Part shown: in pieces, positions 17,499 through 25,265 of the stretch
How positions within the stretch are numbered: position 1 is the stretch's first letter
Layout of the letters: the number at the start of each line of letters is the position of its first letter
Assembly: GCA_012033205.1 (NCBI GenBank)
Contig: JAAUSO010000063.1
Coordinates: forward strand, 1 to 35,174
DNA: 35,174 nt
Source of the DNA: Richelia sp. SL_2_1
Lineage (GTDB): Bacteria; Cyanobacteriota; Cyanobacteriia; Cyanobacteriales; Nostocaceae
Reading direction: 5' to 3'
Program-made: the position numbers and the translations under genes
Notes under the pieces: generated by a model
What the model was told of the DNA's origin: nothing
The model's input: the letters and a program-made list of their open reading frames with translations, nothing else
The model's database searches: none

Positions 17499-17646
17499 AA
17501 ATTATGATCGGTCGCATTAAGATTGTAGGGTATGTGACACTTTGAACAATCTTGAACGTAAAAATCAGGTTTGTAGTGTCACGCACCATTCGTATCCACC
17601 AGACAATTGCGGCTATTCCTAACAAATTATGATCAGTCCTATTAAG
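17499..17646. repeat. Pair of 23-base direct repeats around a hairpin element
   Basis: AAATTATGATCGGTCGCATTAAG-like copies lie at 17499-17521 and 17624-17646 and match at 20 of 23 positions. The left one touches the 69-bp hairpin at 17521, so the hairpin appears to sit within an older duplication. Confidence 0.6.
17521..17589. repeat. 69-bp hairpin repeat, copy B
   Basis: Same length and ends as copy A at 11283-11351, with the stem kept by paired changes (GTGACACT with AGTGTCAC) and an unrelated loop. Confidence 0.75.
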
Positions 17647-17864
17647 TGTGAGTTTCCAACAAAATGATATAGATATTATCATCCTACAACAAGGCAATTA
17701 TTGTATTGGCACTCCCAAAGCAGTTTTGCTTATATGAAGCAATATTTGTCAGAAAGTTATTCATATCTAGAACAACAACCCTTTTCTTGACATATTATTA
17801 ACCGTAATTTTACGTAAAATTAGCTTTAAGAATTGTTCCAGTTGAAAATCCGTCACTTTGGAGA

Positions 17865-17892
17865 GGAACTAACTGCATCATTGAGGGTCTAA
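17865..17892 (+). promoter_or_regulatory. ECF (sigma-E type) promoter before the sigma gene
   Basis: GGAACTA, then 16 bases, then TCTAA: the arrangement of the ECF/sigma-E consensus (GGAACTT-N16-TCTRA). It ends 33 bases before the probable start codon at 17926. Its position suggests that the sigma factor drives its own gene. Confidence 0.55.
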
Positions 17893-17925
17893 TAGATAGG
17901 GATGATTTAAAGCCAGTATAGATAT

Positions 17926-17988
17926 ATGAGTCAATCGATTGCTGCATCCTGGTCTACGCTCGATGCCAGGTTTCCGGAACACCAGTAG
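17926..17988 (+). pseudogene. N-terminal piece of the SigG-type sigma gene, out of frame
   Basis: ATG at 17926 opens a 20-codon frame (MSQSIAASWSTLDARFPEHQ, then TAG). This is the N-terminus expected for the sigma factor downstream, whose frame is -1 relative to it. One extra C in CACCAG near 17982 would give EH-PVEVDKLSNHDLILRC and one continuous protein. Confidence 0.6.
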
Positions 17989-18020
17989 AAGTAGATAAAC
18001 TTTCAAACCACGATCTGATT

Positions 18021-18581
18021 TTGCGATGTCAGACTGGTGTACGCCCCGAACGTACTGCTTTTGCAGAACTAATGCGTCGCTATCAATCGCAAGTTGATCG
18101 AGTTTTATATCATTTAGCTCCTGACTGGTCGGATCGAGCCGATTTAGCTCAGGAAGTTTGGATTAGAGTTTTTCGGAATGTTGCTCGATTGCAAGATCCA
18201 AGTAAATTCCGGGGCTGGTTGAGCCGTATTGCGACTAACTTGTTTTATGACGAGTTACGCAAACGCAAGCGAGTTGTTAGTCCTTTATCACTCGATGCTC
18301 CTCGTACTTTGGACGATGGGGAAATGGATTGGGAAATTGCTGGTGATACTCCCGGGCCAGAGGAAGAACTGACAACAAGAGAATTTTACGAGCAACTGCG
18401 CTTGGCGATCGCCGATTTACCAGAAGTATTTCGGACTACTATTGTGTTGCGAGAAATTGAAGGTTTAGCATACGAAGAAATTGCCGAAATTACTGGTGTT
18501 TCTTTAGGAACGGTGAAGTCAAGGATTGCCAGAGCAAGAACTAGACTGCAAAGCCAATTACAAACTTATGTAGAAAGCTAA
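18021..18581 (+). CDS. sigG: ECF-type RNA polymerase sigma factor, SigG-like (N-terminus frame-shifted)
   Basis: Group 3/ECF sigma factor. Region 2 includes FAELMRRYQSQVDRVLYHL and the core-binding helix ADLAQEVWIRVFRNVARL. Region 2.3-2.4 follows with FRGWLSRIATNLFYDELRKRKR. An acidic linker joins it to region 4, with LAYEEIAEITGVSLGTVKSRIARARTRL as the -35-binding helix-turn-helix. The frame is open upstream without a good start codon (VEVDKLSNHDLILRC), and TTG 18021 is only its first usable codon. The real start is most likely ATG 17926 after repair of one base, giving about 218 residues. The anti-sigma gene follows 0.36 kb downstream. The SigG name comes from remembered cyanobacterial sequences. 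Confidence 0.85.
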   Translation: MRCQTGVRPERTAFAELMRRYQSQVDRVLYHLAPDWSDRADLAQEVWIRVFRNVARLQDPSKFRGWLSRIATNLFYDELRKRKRVVSPLSLDAPRTLDDGEMDWEIAGDTPGPEEELTTREFYEQLRLAIADLPEVFRTTIVLREIEGLAYEEIAEITGVSLGTVKSRIARARTRLQSQLQTYVES

Positions 18582-18937
18582 GTTGTAATATTCCTTCTCA
18601 CATTTAAACTAAAATCCTTCGATTAATTTTCAACCAATATTAAATTAAGAGTAAGCGCGATTCTACGGGAACAGAATTCATAGTTCGGAATTCATAATTC
18701 ATAATCGGAATTTAAAGTGTAGATTTACATACACAAAAATTATTGAGACCTAAATCAATATTTTGGGCAATGATTTGAACCCGTAATTTTAAATATTCCT
18801 CCTGAACTGCTTGACTCCTTAACATTTGATTAATTGTTAAAAAATATATCGTGCGTCTGCGGTTGGAAGAAAATTCTCGTAAATTCTCAAGCTTGCCCGC
18901 TGTGTATATCCGTGTATTAATTGGTAATAATGTTAAG
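18582..18937. other. Intergenic region between sigma and anti-sigma genes
   Basis: No terminator was found, so read-through into the anti-sigma gene is possible. Several GAATTCATA/CATAATTC copies cluster at 18670-18715. The frame of the next gene is open into this region, but no typical protein sequence is seen there. Confidence 0.5.
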
Positions 18938-19516
18938 ATGAATACAGAATATCACTTTGACGATTCCAGTTTGCAAAATCAGCAACAGGAATTGGAGCAT
19001 GGGAACGAACCCAATACCAATAATAAATTAACGGGTGCTAAGAATATGTTGAAGCGCGATCGCTTCGAGTTGTTGAGTGCTTACCTTGATGGTGAGGTAA
19101 CAGCTGCCGAACGTAGACAAGTTGAAGAGTGGTTGGAAAATGACCCCTCAGTTAAAAATTTGCACGCACGGCTTTTATCACTGCGGCAAGGCTTGCGGAA
19201 TCTTCCAATACCGCAGTCAGAAAAATCAATAGAAGAAACAGTTGATAGCGTAATGGCGCGTTTACGCCGTCGAACCAAAAGAGTTTGGATGTTCGGAGGT
19301 GCTGCCGTTGCTGCCTGCCTTATCGGTTCGTTATCTAGTTTAATTCCTAATGCTGAAGTGGGGACGTTCAAGATAGCTGGGAAAGCTTTAAAGCAAGTAG
19401 AACAAACTTCTTCAACAGAAATCGCGTCCTTACCGATGGTTGCTTTAAACGAACCACTTATACAAATACCTAAAGCAACCCAAAATCTATCCCAAGAATA
19501 TGACAAATACAATTAA
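18938..19516 (+). CDS. Probable anti-sigma factor for the SigG-type sigma
   Basis: About 192 residues from ATG 18938; the frame is open from 18851 but the earlier part looks non-coding. The cytosolic part has FELLSAYLDGEVTAAERRQVEEWLENDP, the helical pattern of anti-sigma domains of the zinc-finger (ZAS/zf-HC2) type but without the His-Cys-Cys metal ligands. A single membrane helix follows at about 117-138 (VWMFGGAAVAACLIGSL), then a short external tail. The layout (inside sigma-binding domain, one helix, outside sensor) and the position after the sigma gene support the role. It resembles the protein downstream of sigG in other cyanobacteria. Confidence 0.8.
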   Translation: MNTEYHFDDSSLQNQQQELEHGNEPNTNNKLTGAKNMLKRDRFELLSAYLDGEVTAAERRQVEEWLENDPSVKNLHARLLSLRQGLRNLPIPQSEKSIEETVDSVMARLRRRTKRVWMFGGAAVAACLIGSLSSLIPNAEVGTFKIAGKALKQVEQTSSTEIASLPMVALNEPLIQIPKATQNLSQEYDKYN

Positions 19517-19535
19517 TTAAATTAGGTATTAAGCG

Positions 19536-19970
19536 TCAACTGATACTTTTCCCTTCAGCACTCCACCATCCATCAATTTGGGGAGTGCCTTTTAATTGGC
19601 AAATTTGCTCAAAACTCATGAAATAAAGCCAAGCTAAACCAAGAGAATTATTTTCTAAATCAAATACTTCCACTTGTTTACGATTGTATAAATTTTCTGA
19701 CATCGGTTTTTGAGGATAATAATCTTCAAGTTGATCAAGACTATTTAAAACTTCATTGTTAGCGAACGTAAGTAAATATCCGTAAACTAAATTATTTCCT
19801 TGCGTCATAGCTGGATATCCTTGAGGAAGCGCATATAGTTCACCACGAACGTAAGCTTTTGTTGCGTCGATTATTTTCTGAGAACAATAAAATTCATAAT
19901 ATGCTTCACCTGGTTTGAGTGTGCCATAGACAAATACCTGTAGCAAGTGAGAATTTTTTTGTTTATACAC
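19536..19970 (-). CDS. Gamma-glutamylcyclotransferase-like (AIG2/GGCT) family protein
   Basis: A 144-residue soluble protein with the GGCT fold signature VFVYGTLKPGEAYYEFY near the start, then LYALPQGYPAMTQGNNLVYGYLL and a helix with NSLDQLEDYYP. The acidic pair in that helix is where the family's catalytic glutamate lies. Family members act on gamma-glutamyl peptides or related amines, but many cyanobacterial ones are untested. It is convergent with the anti-sigma gene, 20 bases apart. Confidence 0.8.
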   Translation of the reverse strand: MYKQKNSHLLQVFVYGTLKPGEAYYEFYCSQKIIDATKAYVRGELYALPQGYPAMTQGNNLVYGYLLTFANNEVLNSLDQLEDYYPQKPMSENLYNRKQVEVFDLENNSLGLAWLYFMSFEQICQLKGTPQIDGWWSAEGKSIS

Positions 19971-19975
19971 AAGGA

Positions 19976-20057
19976 GTTAGTTGACAGTTGACTGTTGACA
20001 GTTATTATTTATTTCCCCCCATCTCCTTGTCTGCCCATCTCCCCATCCTCCCATCCC
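19976..20057. repeat. Tandem repeats upstream of leuS
   Basis: TTGACAG/TTGACTG units, then a pyrimidine-rich stretch of CCCATCTCC and CCCATCCTCC units. Together they fill most of the spacer between the GGCT gene and leuS. Confidence 0.75.
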
Positions 20058-20125
20058 TTTGCACCTACCTTCGCCAACAGCATCTACAATAGTTATTCAG
20101 ATAGGATTGTCGCATAGGAGTATGG

Positions 20126-22705
20126 ATGGTGGATACCCGATACAACCCAGCAGAAATTGAGCAAAAGTGGCAAAATAAATGGTTAGAAACTGGCTTAGAT
20201 AAAACCCCCACAGATATTAATAAGCCAAAATTCTATACGCTGTCCATGTTTCCCTACCCGTCGGGTAGCCTACACATGGGTCACGTCCGTAATTACACTA
20301 TTACTGATGTAATCGCCCGTCTCAAGCGAATGCAAGGGTTCGTGGTACTTCATCCTATGGGGTGGGATGCTTTTGGTTTACCAGCAGAAAATGCGGCGAT
20401 AAACCGGGGAGTTCCTCCGTCAAAATGGACGTATCAAAATATTGACCAAATGCGGGAACAGTTAAAATCTCTCGGTTTATCTATTGATTGGGATTGTGAA
20501 GTTGCTACTTGTTCCCCAGATTATTATAAGTGGACGCAGTGGATATTTTTGCAGTTTTTCCAAGCAGGTTTAGCTTATCAGAAAGAAGCAGCAGTAAATT
20601 GGGACCCCATAGACCAAACTGTATTAGCGAACGAGCAGGTTGATAATGAAGGTCGTTCGTGGCGCAGTGGTGCCATAGTTGAACGTAAATTATTACGGCA
20701 GTGGTTCCTCAAAATTACGGATTATGCTGAAGAATTGTTAAAGGATTTGGATAAGTTACCGGGATGGCCTGAGCGGGTGAAAACAATGCAGGCTAACTGG
20801 ATTGGTAAATCCACGGGGGCATATTTGGAGTTCCCCATTGTGGGCATGGATGAAAAAATTGGTGTGTATACAACGCGACCTGATACGGTATATGGCGTGA
20901 GCTATGTAGTATTAGCACCGGAACATCCTTTAACTAAGCAAGTTACTACAGAAGCACGTCAAACAGAGGTGGAAGCTTTTGTTAAAGAAGTTAGTAACCA
21001 AAGCGAATTGGAACGTACTGCTGAAGATAAGCCCAAACGGGGAATTCCTACGGGTGGTAAGGTAATCAATCCGTTTACGGGAGAAGAGGTTCCAATTTGG
21101 ATTGCCGATTATGTGCTTTACGAATATGGTACCGGGGCTGTAATGGGTGTTCCGGCTCATGATGCACGAGATTTTAAGTTTGCTAAGCAACAGGATTTAC
21201 CAATCAAAGTTGTTGTTGCTCGTGCAGATGCTGCTGATGCGGTACTAATTCCGAATGAAGCTTATACAGAACCGGGAATTGTGGTTAATTCCGACATTTT
21301 TAACGGGATGTCTTCTGATGATGCGAAAGTTGCGATTGTGGAATATGCTGAAAAACAAGGTTTTGGTAAAGCACGGGTACAGTACCGTTTGCGAGATTGG
21401 TTGATTTCCCGTCAGCGATACTGGGGCGCACCGATTCCGATTATTCACTGTCCCGATTGTGGTGCGGTACCAGTGCCGGATACAGATTTACCCGTAAAGT
21501 TACCCGAAAATGTGGAACTTTCTGGGCGTGGTGGTTCACCTTTAGCACAATTGGAAAGCTGGGTAAATGTACCTTGTCCAAATTGCGGAACACCTGGGAA
21601 GCGGGAAACTGATACGATGGATACTTTTATTGATTCGTCGTGGTACTTCTTGCGGTTTACCGATGCTAAGAATGATCAGCAGGTATTTGATTCGGCTCAG
21701 GTAAACGACTGGATGCCGGTAAATCAGTATGTCGGCGGTATCGAACACGCAATTTTACATTTGTTGTATTCCCGCTTTTTTACGAAGGTATTGCGGGATA
21801 GAGGTTTACTCAATTTTGACGAACCTTTCCAACATTTGTTAACTCAAGGTATGGTACAGGGTTTGACTTATATGAATCCCAACAAGGGTGGCAAAGATAA
21901 GTGGATTCCTTCTAATTTAGTAGATTCTGCTGACCCCCGCGATCCGGAAACGGGAGAACCTTTGCAAAAACTTTACGCTACCATGTCTAAGTCTAAGGGT
22001 AATGGTGTCGCTCCGGAAGATGTGATTGCTAAATACGGTGTTGATACGGCACGGATGTTCGTTTTATTCAAGGCACCACCGGAAAAAGATTTGGAATGGG
22101 ATGAAGCTGATGTAGAAGGACAATTCCGTTTTCTTAACCGAGTTTGGCGTTTAATAACTGATTTTGTTAATAATCCCCAATCATCTAAGAAATTCAAAAA
22201 TCAAGAGCCAAAATCCAAAATTGAGAAGGATTTACGCAGAGCGATTCATACTGCAATCAAAGAAATCAGCGAAGATGTAGACGGTGAATATCAATTTAAT
22301 ACAGCTATCTCTGAATTGATGAAGTTGAGTAACGCTTTGGCTGATGCGAGCTGTAAAGACTCACCAATCTATGGCGAAGGGATTCAAACTTTAATTTTGA
22401 TGTTAGCACCCTTCGCGCCTCACATCACCGATGAATTATGGCATTTGTTGGGTAATGATAGTTCCGTACATACCGCTAGCTGGTTAAAACACGATTCAGA
22501 AGCTTTGATTGCTGATGAAATAACTTTGGTAATTCAAGTTAATGGTAAAAAACGTGGTGATTTACAAGTTCCAGCGCAATTGGATAAAGCTGAGTTAGAA
22601 AAGTACGCTCGCGAATCAGATGTTGCTCAACGTCATATCGAAAACAAAACCATTAAAAAAGTAATTGTCGTACCTAATAAGTTGGTAAACTTCGTTATCG
22701 GTTAA
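20126..22705 (+). CDS. leuS: Leucyl-tRNA synthetase
   Basis: Charges tRNA-Leu. The 859 residues match full-length bacterial LeuRS. The class I HIGH motif is HMGH at 50-53, within [11 protein letters not shown]. The editing domain (CP1) carries TTRPDTVYG and the conserved HDARD segment. A cysteine-bearing insert with [11 protein letters not shown] and PCPNCG looks like a zinc site. KMSKS is present as MSKSKGN at 620. The anticodon-binding and C-terminal domains end in [12 protein letters not shown]. Start: AGGAG at 20116-20120 lies five bases before ATG 20126; an ATG at 20122 is in another frame. A good terminator follows, so the gene is probably a single unit. Confidence 0.98.
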   Translation: MVDTRYNPAEIEQKWQNKWLETGLDKTPTDINKPKFYTLSMFPYPSGSLHMGHVRNYTITDVIARLKRMQGFVVLHPMGWDAFGLPAENAAINRGVPPSKWTYQNIDQMREQLKSLGLSIDWDCEVATCSPDYYKWTQWIFLQFFQAGLAYQKEAAVNWDPIDQTVLANEQVDNEGRSWRSGAIVERKLLRQWFLKITDYAEELLKDLDKLPGWPERVKTMQANWIGKSTGAYLEFPIVGMDEKIGVYTTRPDTVYGVSYVVLAPEHPLTKQVTTEARQTEVEAFVKEVSNQSELERTAEDKPKRGIPTGGKVINPFTGEEVPIWIADYVLYEYGTGAVMGVPAHDARDFKFAKQQDLPIKVVVARADAADAVLIPNEAYTEPGIVVNSDIFNGMSSDDAKVAIVEYAEKQGFGKARVQYRLRDWLISRQRYWGAPIPIIHCPDCGAVPVPDTDLPVKLPENVELSGRGGSPLAQLESWVNVPCPNCGTPGKRETDTMDTFIDSSWYFLRFTDAKNDQQVFDSAQVNDWMPVNQYVGGIEHAILHLLYSRFFTKVLRDRGLLNFDEPFQHLLTQGMVQGLTYMNPNKGGKDKWIPSNLVDSADPRDPETGEPLQKLYATMSKSKGNGVAPEDVIAKYGVDTARMFVLFKAPPEKDLEWDEADVEGQFRFLNRVWRLITDFVNNPQSSKKFKNQEPKSKIEKDLRRAIHTAIKEISEDVDGEYQFNTAISELMKLSNALADASCKDSPIYGEGIQTLILMLAPFAPHITDELWHLLGNDSSVHTASWLKHDSEALIADEITLVIQVNGKKRGDLQVPAQLDKAELEKYARESDVAQRHIENKTIKKVIVVPNKLVNFVIG

Positions 22706-22741
22706 ATTCTATCCTACTTGTGTAGGTTGATTAATTGACAC

Positions 22742-22768
22742 AACCGGGGGCTTTTACCCCGGTTTTTT
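22742..22768 (+). terminator. Rho-independent terminator of leuS
   Basis: Stem AACCGGGG/CCCCGGTT with a 7-base loop and a run of six T, 36 bases after the leuS stop codon. Confidence 0.88.
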
Positions 22769-22858
22769 ATTTGGCTTGATTTTTGAAAGTCCTATGATTA
22801 ATCCGTCACATGGAAAAGCGCCTGACAGTTTTTTCCACCAAGCGCCTTCATTGTATAA

Positions 22859-22970
22859 AGTTATACCAATTCACTTCTCTGATGCAACATTTGAACTCGG
22901 CACTATCCCTTTAGAGCTAGGGATTTACGAGAATAAGCTTGTGACAAACATATTGTGAAGTGGTATCACT
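22859..22970. mobile_element. Short MITE-like element
   Basis: Ends AGTTATACCAATTCAC and GTGAAGTGGTATCACT are inverted repeats matching at 14 of 16 positions. The interior has an ATCCCT/AGGGAT hairpin and no coding capacity. Ends with TATACCAATTC are common in non-autonomous elements of filamentous cyanobacteria. Confidence 0.55.
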
Positions 22971-23152
22971 CCTTGCACAAATATAGGATATCTTTTAAAA
23001 CCATTATCAGGGAATTGACTGAGTGACAGTTTGTTAACTGCCATAGTAAAAAACTGCTCAGCATTATCAACAGTAATTTATCACGCGGGATAAGAGTTTA
23101 CAAAGCGTTCTCAAGGTAGAATCACTACGAAGATGGTATTGGTTGTGTCTAA

Positions 23153-23222
23153 GGAGTTAGGAGTTAGGAGTTAGGAGTTAGGAGTTAGGAGTTAGGAGTT
23201 AGGAGTTAGGAGTTTGGAGTTA
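23153..23222. repeat. Ten GGAGTTA heptamers in tandem
   Basis: Eight perfect units, one variant (GGAGTTT) and one further perfect unit. Confidence 0.9.
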
Positions 23223-23227
23223 GTTTT

Positions 23228-23256
23228 GTAGAGACGTAGCAATGCTACGTCTGTAC
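23228..23256. repeat. 29-base palindrome
   Basis: GTAGAGACGTAGCA and TGCTACGTCTGTAC pair with one mismatch around a single central base. This is a dispersed palindrome type, not a terminator, as no T tract follows. Confidence 0.65.
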
Positions 23257-23379
23257 GGGAGTTTGGAGTTGTGAAGAAAGAAATTTATAAGTGTTTACTA
23301 ATTAAGTGATGCCTGATTCCTAATGCCTAATGCCTATTCCAATCCAAAATCTAAAATTGAAAATCTAAAATCTAAAATC

Positions 23380-24261
23380 ATGAAGAATCAAATTAAAAAA
23401 GCTCTGATTCCAGCGGCTGGTTTTGGTACTCGATTATTTCCAGCTACCAAAGTTGTCAAAAAAGAACTTTTTCCGGTAATTGATAGAGACGGTAGAGCGA
23501 AACCCGTAATTCAGTTAATTGTGGAAGAAGCTGTGAGTGGTGGAATCGAAGAGATTGGAATTGTGACGCAACCGAATGATAAGGAAGTTTTTGAAAGTTA
23601 CTTTAAAAAGCCACCAGAATCTAAACTTTTTAACAAGCTTTCCCAGCAAAATCAGGAATATTGTCGATATATTCAGGATTTAGGTGATAGAATTACGATT
23701 TTGACACAGGATGAGCAAGAAGGTTACGGACACGCGGTTTTTTGTGCCAAGGAATGGGTAGATAATCAACCTTTTTTGTTGATGTTAGGAGATCATATTT
23801 ACTCTTCTGATAATGATAAATCTTGTACGCTTCAGGTTTTGCAGGTTTATGAGCAAGTTAATCAAAGTGTTATTGGATTGAATGTTTTACCAGCGTCGAT
23901 GATTCATAAAGCTGGATGTGTGATGGGAGTTTGGCAAGAGAAAGATTCAATCATGCAAGTGACACAAGTTTATGAAAAACCGACTGTTGAGTATGCTCGG
24001 CAAAATTTGCGGGTGGAAGGTATGAGCGAAGATGAGTTTTTCTGTATATTTGGTTTGTATGCTTTAACTCCGAAGATTTTTGAGTTTTTAGAGGAACATA
24101 TTAATAGTAATTTTCGGGAAAGAGGGGAGTTTCAGTTAACTTCTTGTTTGGAAAAGTTGCGGGATACTGAGGGAATGACGGGTTTAGTTGTTGATGGGAA
24201 GACTTTTGATATTGGGATGCCTAATGTTTATCAGCAGACTATGATGGATTTTGGGAAATGA
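23380..24261 (+). CDS. UTP--glucose-1-phosphate uridylyltransferase (GalU type)
   Basis: Makes UDP-glucose from UTP and glucose-1-phosphate for polysaccharide and glycolipid synthesis. About 293 residues from ATG 23380. The frame is open from 23323, but those codons come from AATCTAAAAT repeats. Nucleotide-binding signature IPAAGFGTRLFPATKVVKKELFPV, then KPVIQLIVEEAVSGGIEEIGIVTQ, the substrate loop EQEGYGHAVFCA, LLMLGDHIY for metal binding, VYEKP, and FDIGMP near the end. It is slightly divergent from the Escherichia coli type in having an insertion (DRDGRA) after FPVI. Close relatives act on other sugar-1-phosphates, so exact substrate is less sure than the family. Confidence 0.88.
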   Translation: MKNQIKKALIPAAGFGTRLFPATKVVKKELFPVIDRDGRAKPVIQLIVEEAVSGGIEEIGIVTQPNDKEVFESYFKKPPESKLFNKLSQQNQEYCRYIQDLGDRITILTQDEQEGYGHAVFCAKEWVDNQPFLLMLGDHIYSSDNDKSCTLQVLQVYEQVNQSVIGLNVLPASMIHKAGCVMGVWQEKDSIMQVTQVYEKPTVEYARQNLRVEGMSEDEFFCIFGLYALTPKIFEFLEEHINSNFRERGEFQLTSCLEKLRDTEGMTGLVVDGKTFDIGMPNVYQQTMMDFGK

Positions 24262-24308
24262 GAATAAATTTGGTTAAACTAAAAAATCGGATAAATCTCT
24301 ATATCCGC

Positions 24309-24357
24309 CGGGGAATGCAATTCCCCGTCTAATAGCTCAAGTCGTCTAAAGACGACT
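24309..24357. repeat. Twin-hairpin repeat between convergent genes
   Basis: Two perfect hairpins: CGGGGAAT-GCA-ATTCCCCG (24309-24327) and AGTCGTCT-AA-AGACGACT (24340-24357). It lies between the convergent pyrophosphorylase and DapF-like genes and could help to stop transcription from both sides, though no T tract is present. Confidence 0.65.
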
Positions 24358-24390
24358 ACATAAAATATAATCGCCTGAAAATAAGGAAGA

Positions 24391-25239
24391 TTAAGTTACA
24401 TTTGTATTAAAGATTTCTGGAGATATTATTCCTTCCGCTACTTTGGTAACTGAACCTGTCATTTGAATTGAATAATTTTCACCAATTTCGATTAAAATCA
24501 TACCTCCCGGCATATGTACGGTAACTGATGAATCGCATAAATTAAGACGACGTGCAACCGCTGCTGCTGCACTGCTACTACTTCCCGACGCTAAAGTATA
24601 ACCTGCACCTCTTTCCCAAATTTCTAATTGAATGTTTTCTCTATCAAGTACTTTCATAAATTGTACGTTAATACGATTTGGGAAAAACTTATGGGTTTCT
24701 ATTAAATAACCATATTGCTTTGCTAACTCTGGTGTAATTTCAGTTAAAGGGATTACACAATGAGGATTTCCGATAGTCGCAGCGCAAAATTTGAAGGTTT
24801 TATTTTCAACTGTAATATTTTCAGAAATTACTTCTCTACGTTCTCCCGTTACGGGTATTTCATCGCTCCAAAAGCTGACTTTTCCCATTTCTACACTAAC
24901 TGTTTTACCATTATCTAAAACTGCTGAATTAACTAATCCTCCTAATGTCTCAATACTAAACGCTTCTTCTTTTACTAATTCCATATCCCACAAGTAACGG
25001 GAGAAAATTCTCAATCCATTTCCACTTTTCTCTGCTTCGCTACCGTCAGGATTGAAAATTCGCAATAAAAATTGTCCCTTATCGGATTTTAAAGGTCCGA
25101 AAAGTATACCGTCAGAGCCAATACCAAAATTTCGATGACAAATTTTTTTGATTTGTTCGGAAGTTAAAGTTGTATGAACATCTTCTGAATTAATAACTAT
25201 ATAATCGTTGCCTATGGCGTGATATTTAAAATATTTCAT
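24391..25239 (-). CDS. DapF family protein with both catalytic cysteines replaced by serine
   Basis: 282 residues with the full diaminopimelate epimerase fold: KYHAIGNDYIVIN at the start, GSDGILFG, FNPDGSEAEKSGNGLRIFSRY, ATIGNPHCVI, WERGAGYTLASGSSSSAAAAVAR and a closing PGGMILIEI strand. In true DapF the two thiols that abstract and donate the proton lie in the motifs SEAxxCGNG and TxACGTG. Here both are serine: S72 (codon AGT) and S218 (TCG), at positions corresponding to C73 and C217 of E. coli. Substrate-binding Asn and Glu-Arg residues are kept. A normal two-thiol epimerase reaction is therefore unlikely; possibilities are an altered lyase or epimerase, a binding protein, or a slow enzyme. 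It follows an LD-carboxypeptidase gene by 26 bases on the same strand, which ties it to peptidoglycan peptides. Confidence 0.9.
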   Translation of the reverse strand: MKYFKYHAIGNDYIVINSEDVHTTLTSEQIKKICHRNFGIGSDGILFGPLKSDKGQFLLRIFNPDGSEAEKSGNGLRIFSRYLWDMELVKEEAFSIETLGGLVNSAVLDNGKTVSVEMGKVSFWSDEIPVTGERREVISENITVENKTFKFCAATIGNPHCVIPLTEITPELAKQYGYLIETHKFFPNRINVQFMKVLDRENIQLEIWERGAGYTLASGSSSSAAAAVARRLNLCDSSVTVHMPGGMILIEIGENYSIQMTGSVTKVAEGIISPEIFNTNVT

Positions 25240-25265
25240 GTAAGTATGTAAGTATTTTCTTGAGA

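Larger units (their letters stand above)
16853..17925. other. Long intergenic region before the sigma-factor gene
   Basis: AT-rich spacer of about 1.1 kb. It holds a small open frame with its own Shine-Dalgarno (17106-17258), a 69-bp hairpin repeat inside a pair of 23-base direct repeats (17499-17646), and an ECF-type promoter at its right end. Nothing else is evident. Confidence 0.55.
22769..23379. other. Intergenic region made mainly of repeat elements
   Basis: Contains a 112-bp element with imperfect terminal inverted repeats, ten GGAGTTA-type heptamers, a 29-base palindrome, and AATCTAAAAT-type repeats (23339-23378) that run up to the next start codon. I see no gene. Confidence 0.6.

Noticed and set aside
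17865-17892. Search for further copies of the ECF-type box upstream of other genes in the window
   Set aside because: By eye no other spacer showed a GGAAC-N16-TCTAA match, so no wider regulon is claimed.
22776-22958. 60-codon open frame after leuS
   Set aside because: It runs through the MITE-like element and its ends; no ribosome site and no protein-like features.
23153-23222. Tandem heptamers considered as a CRISPR array
   Set aside because: Units are 7 bases, contiguous and without spacers; they are simple tandem repeats.
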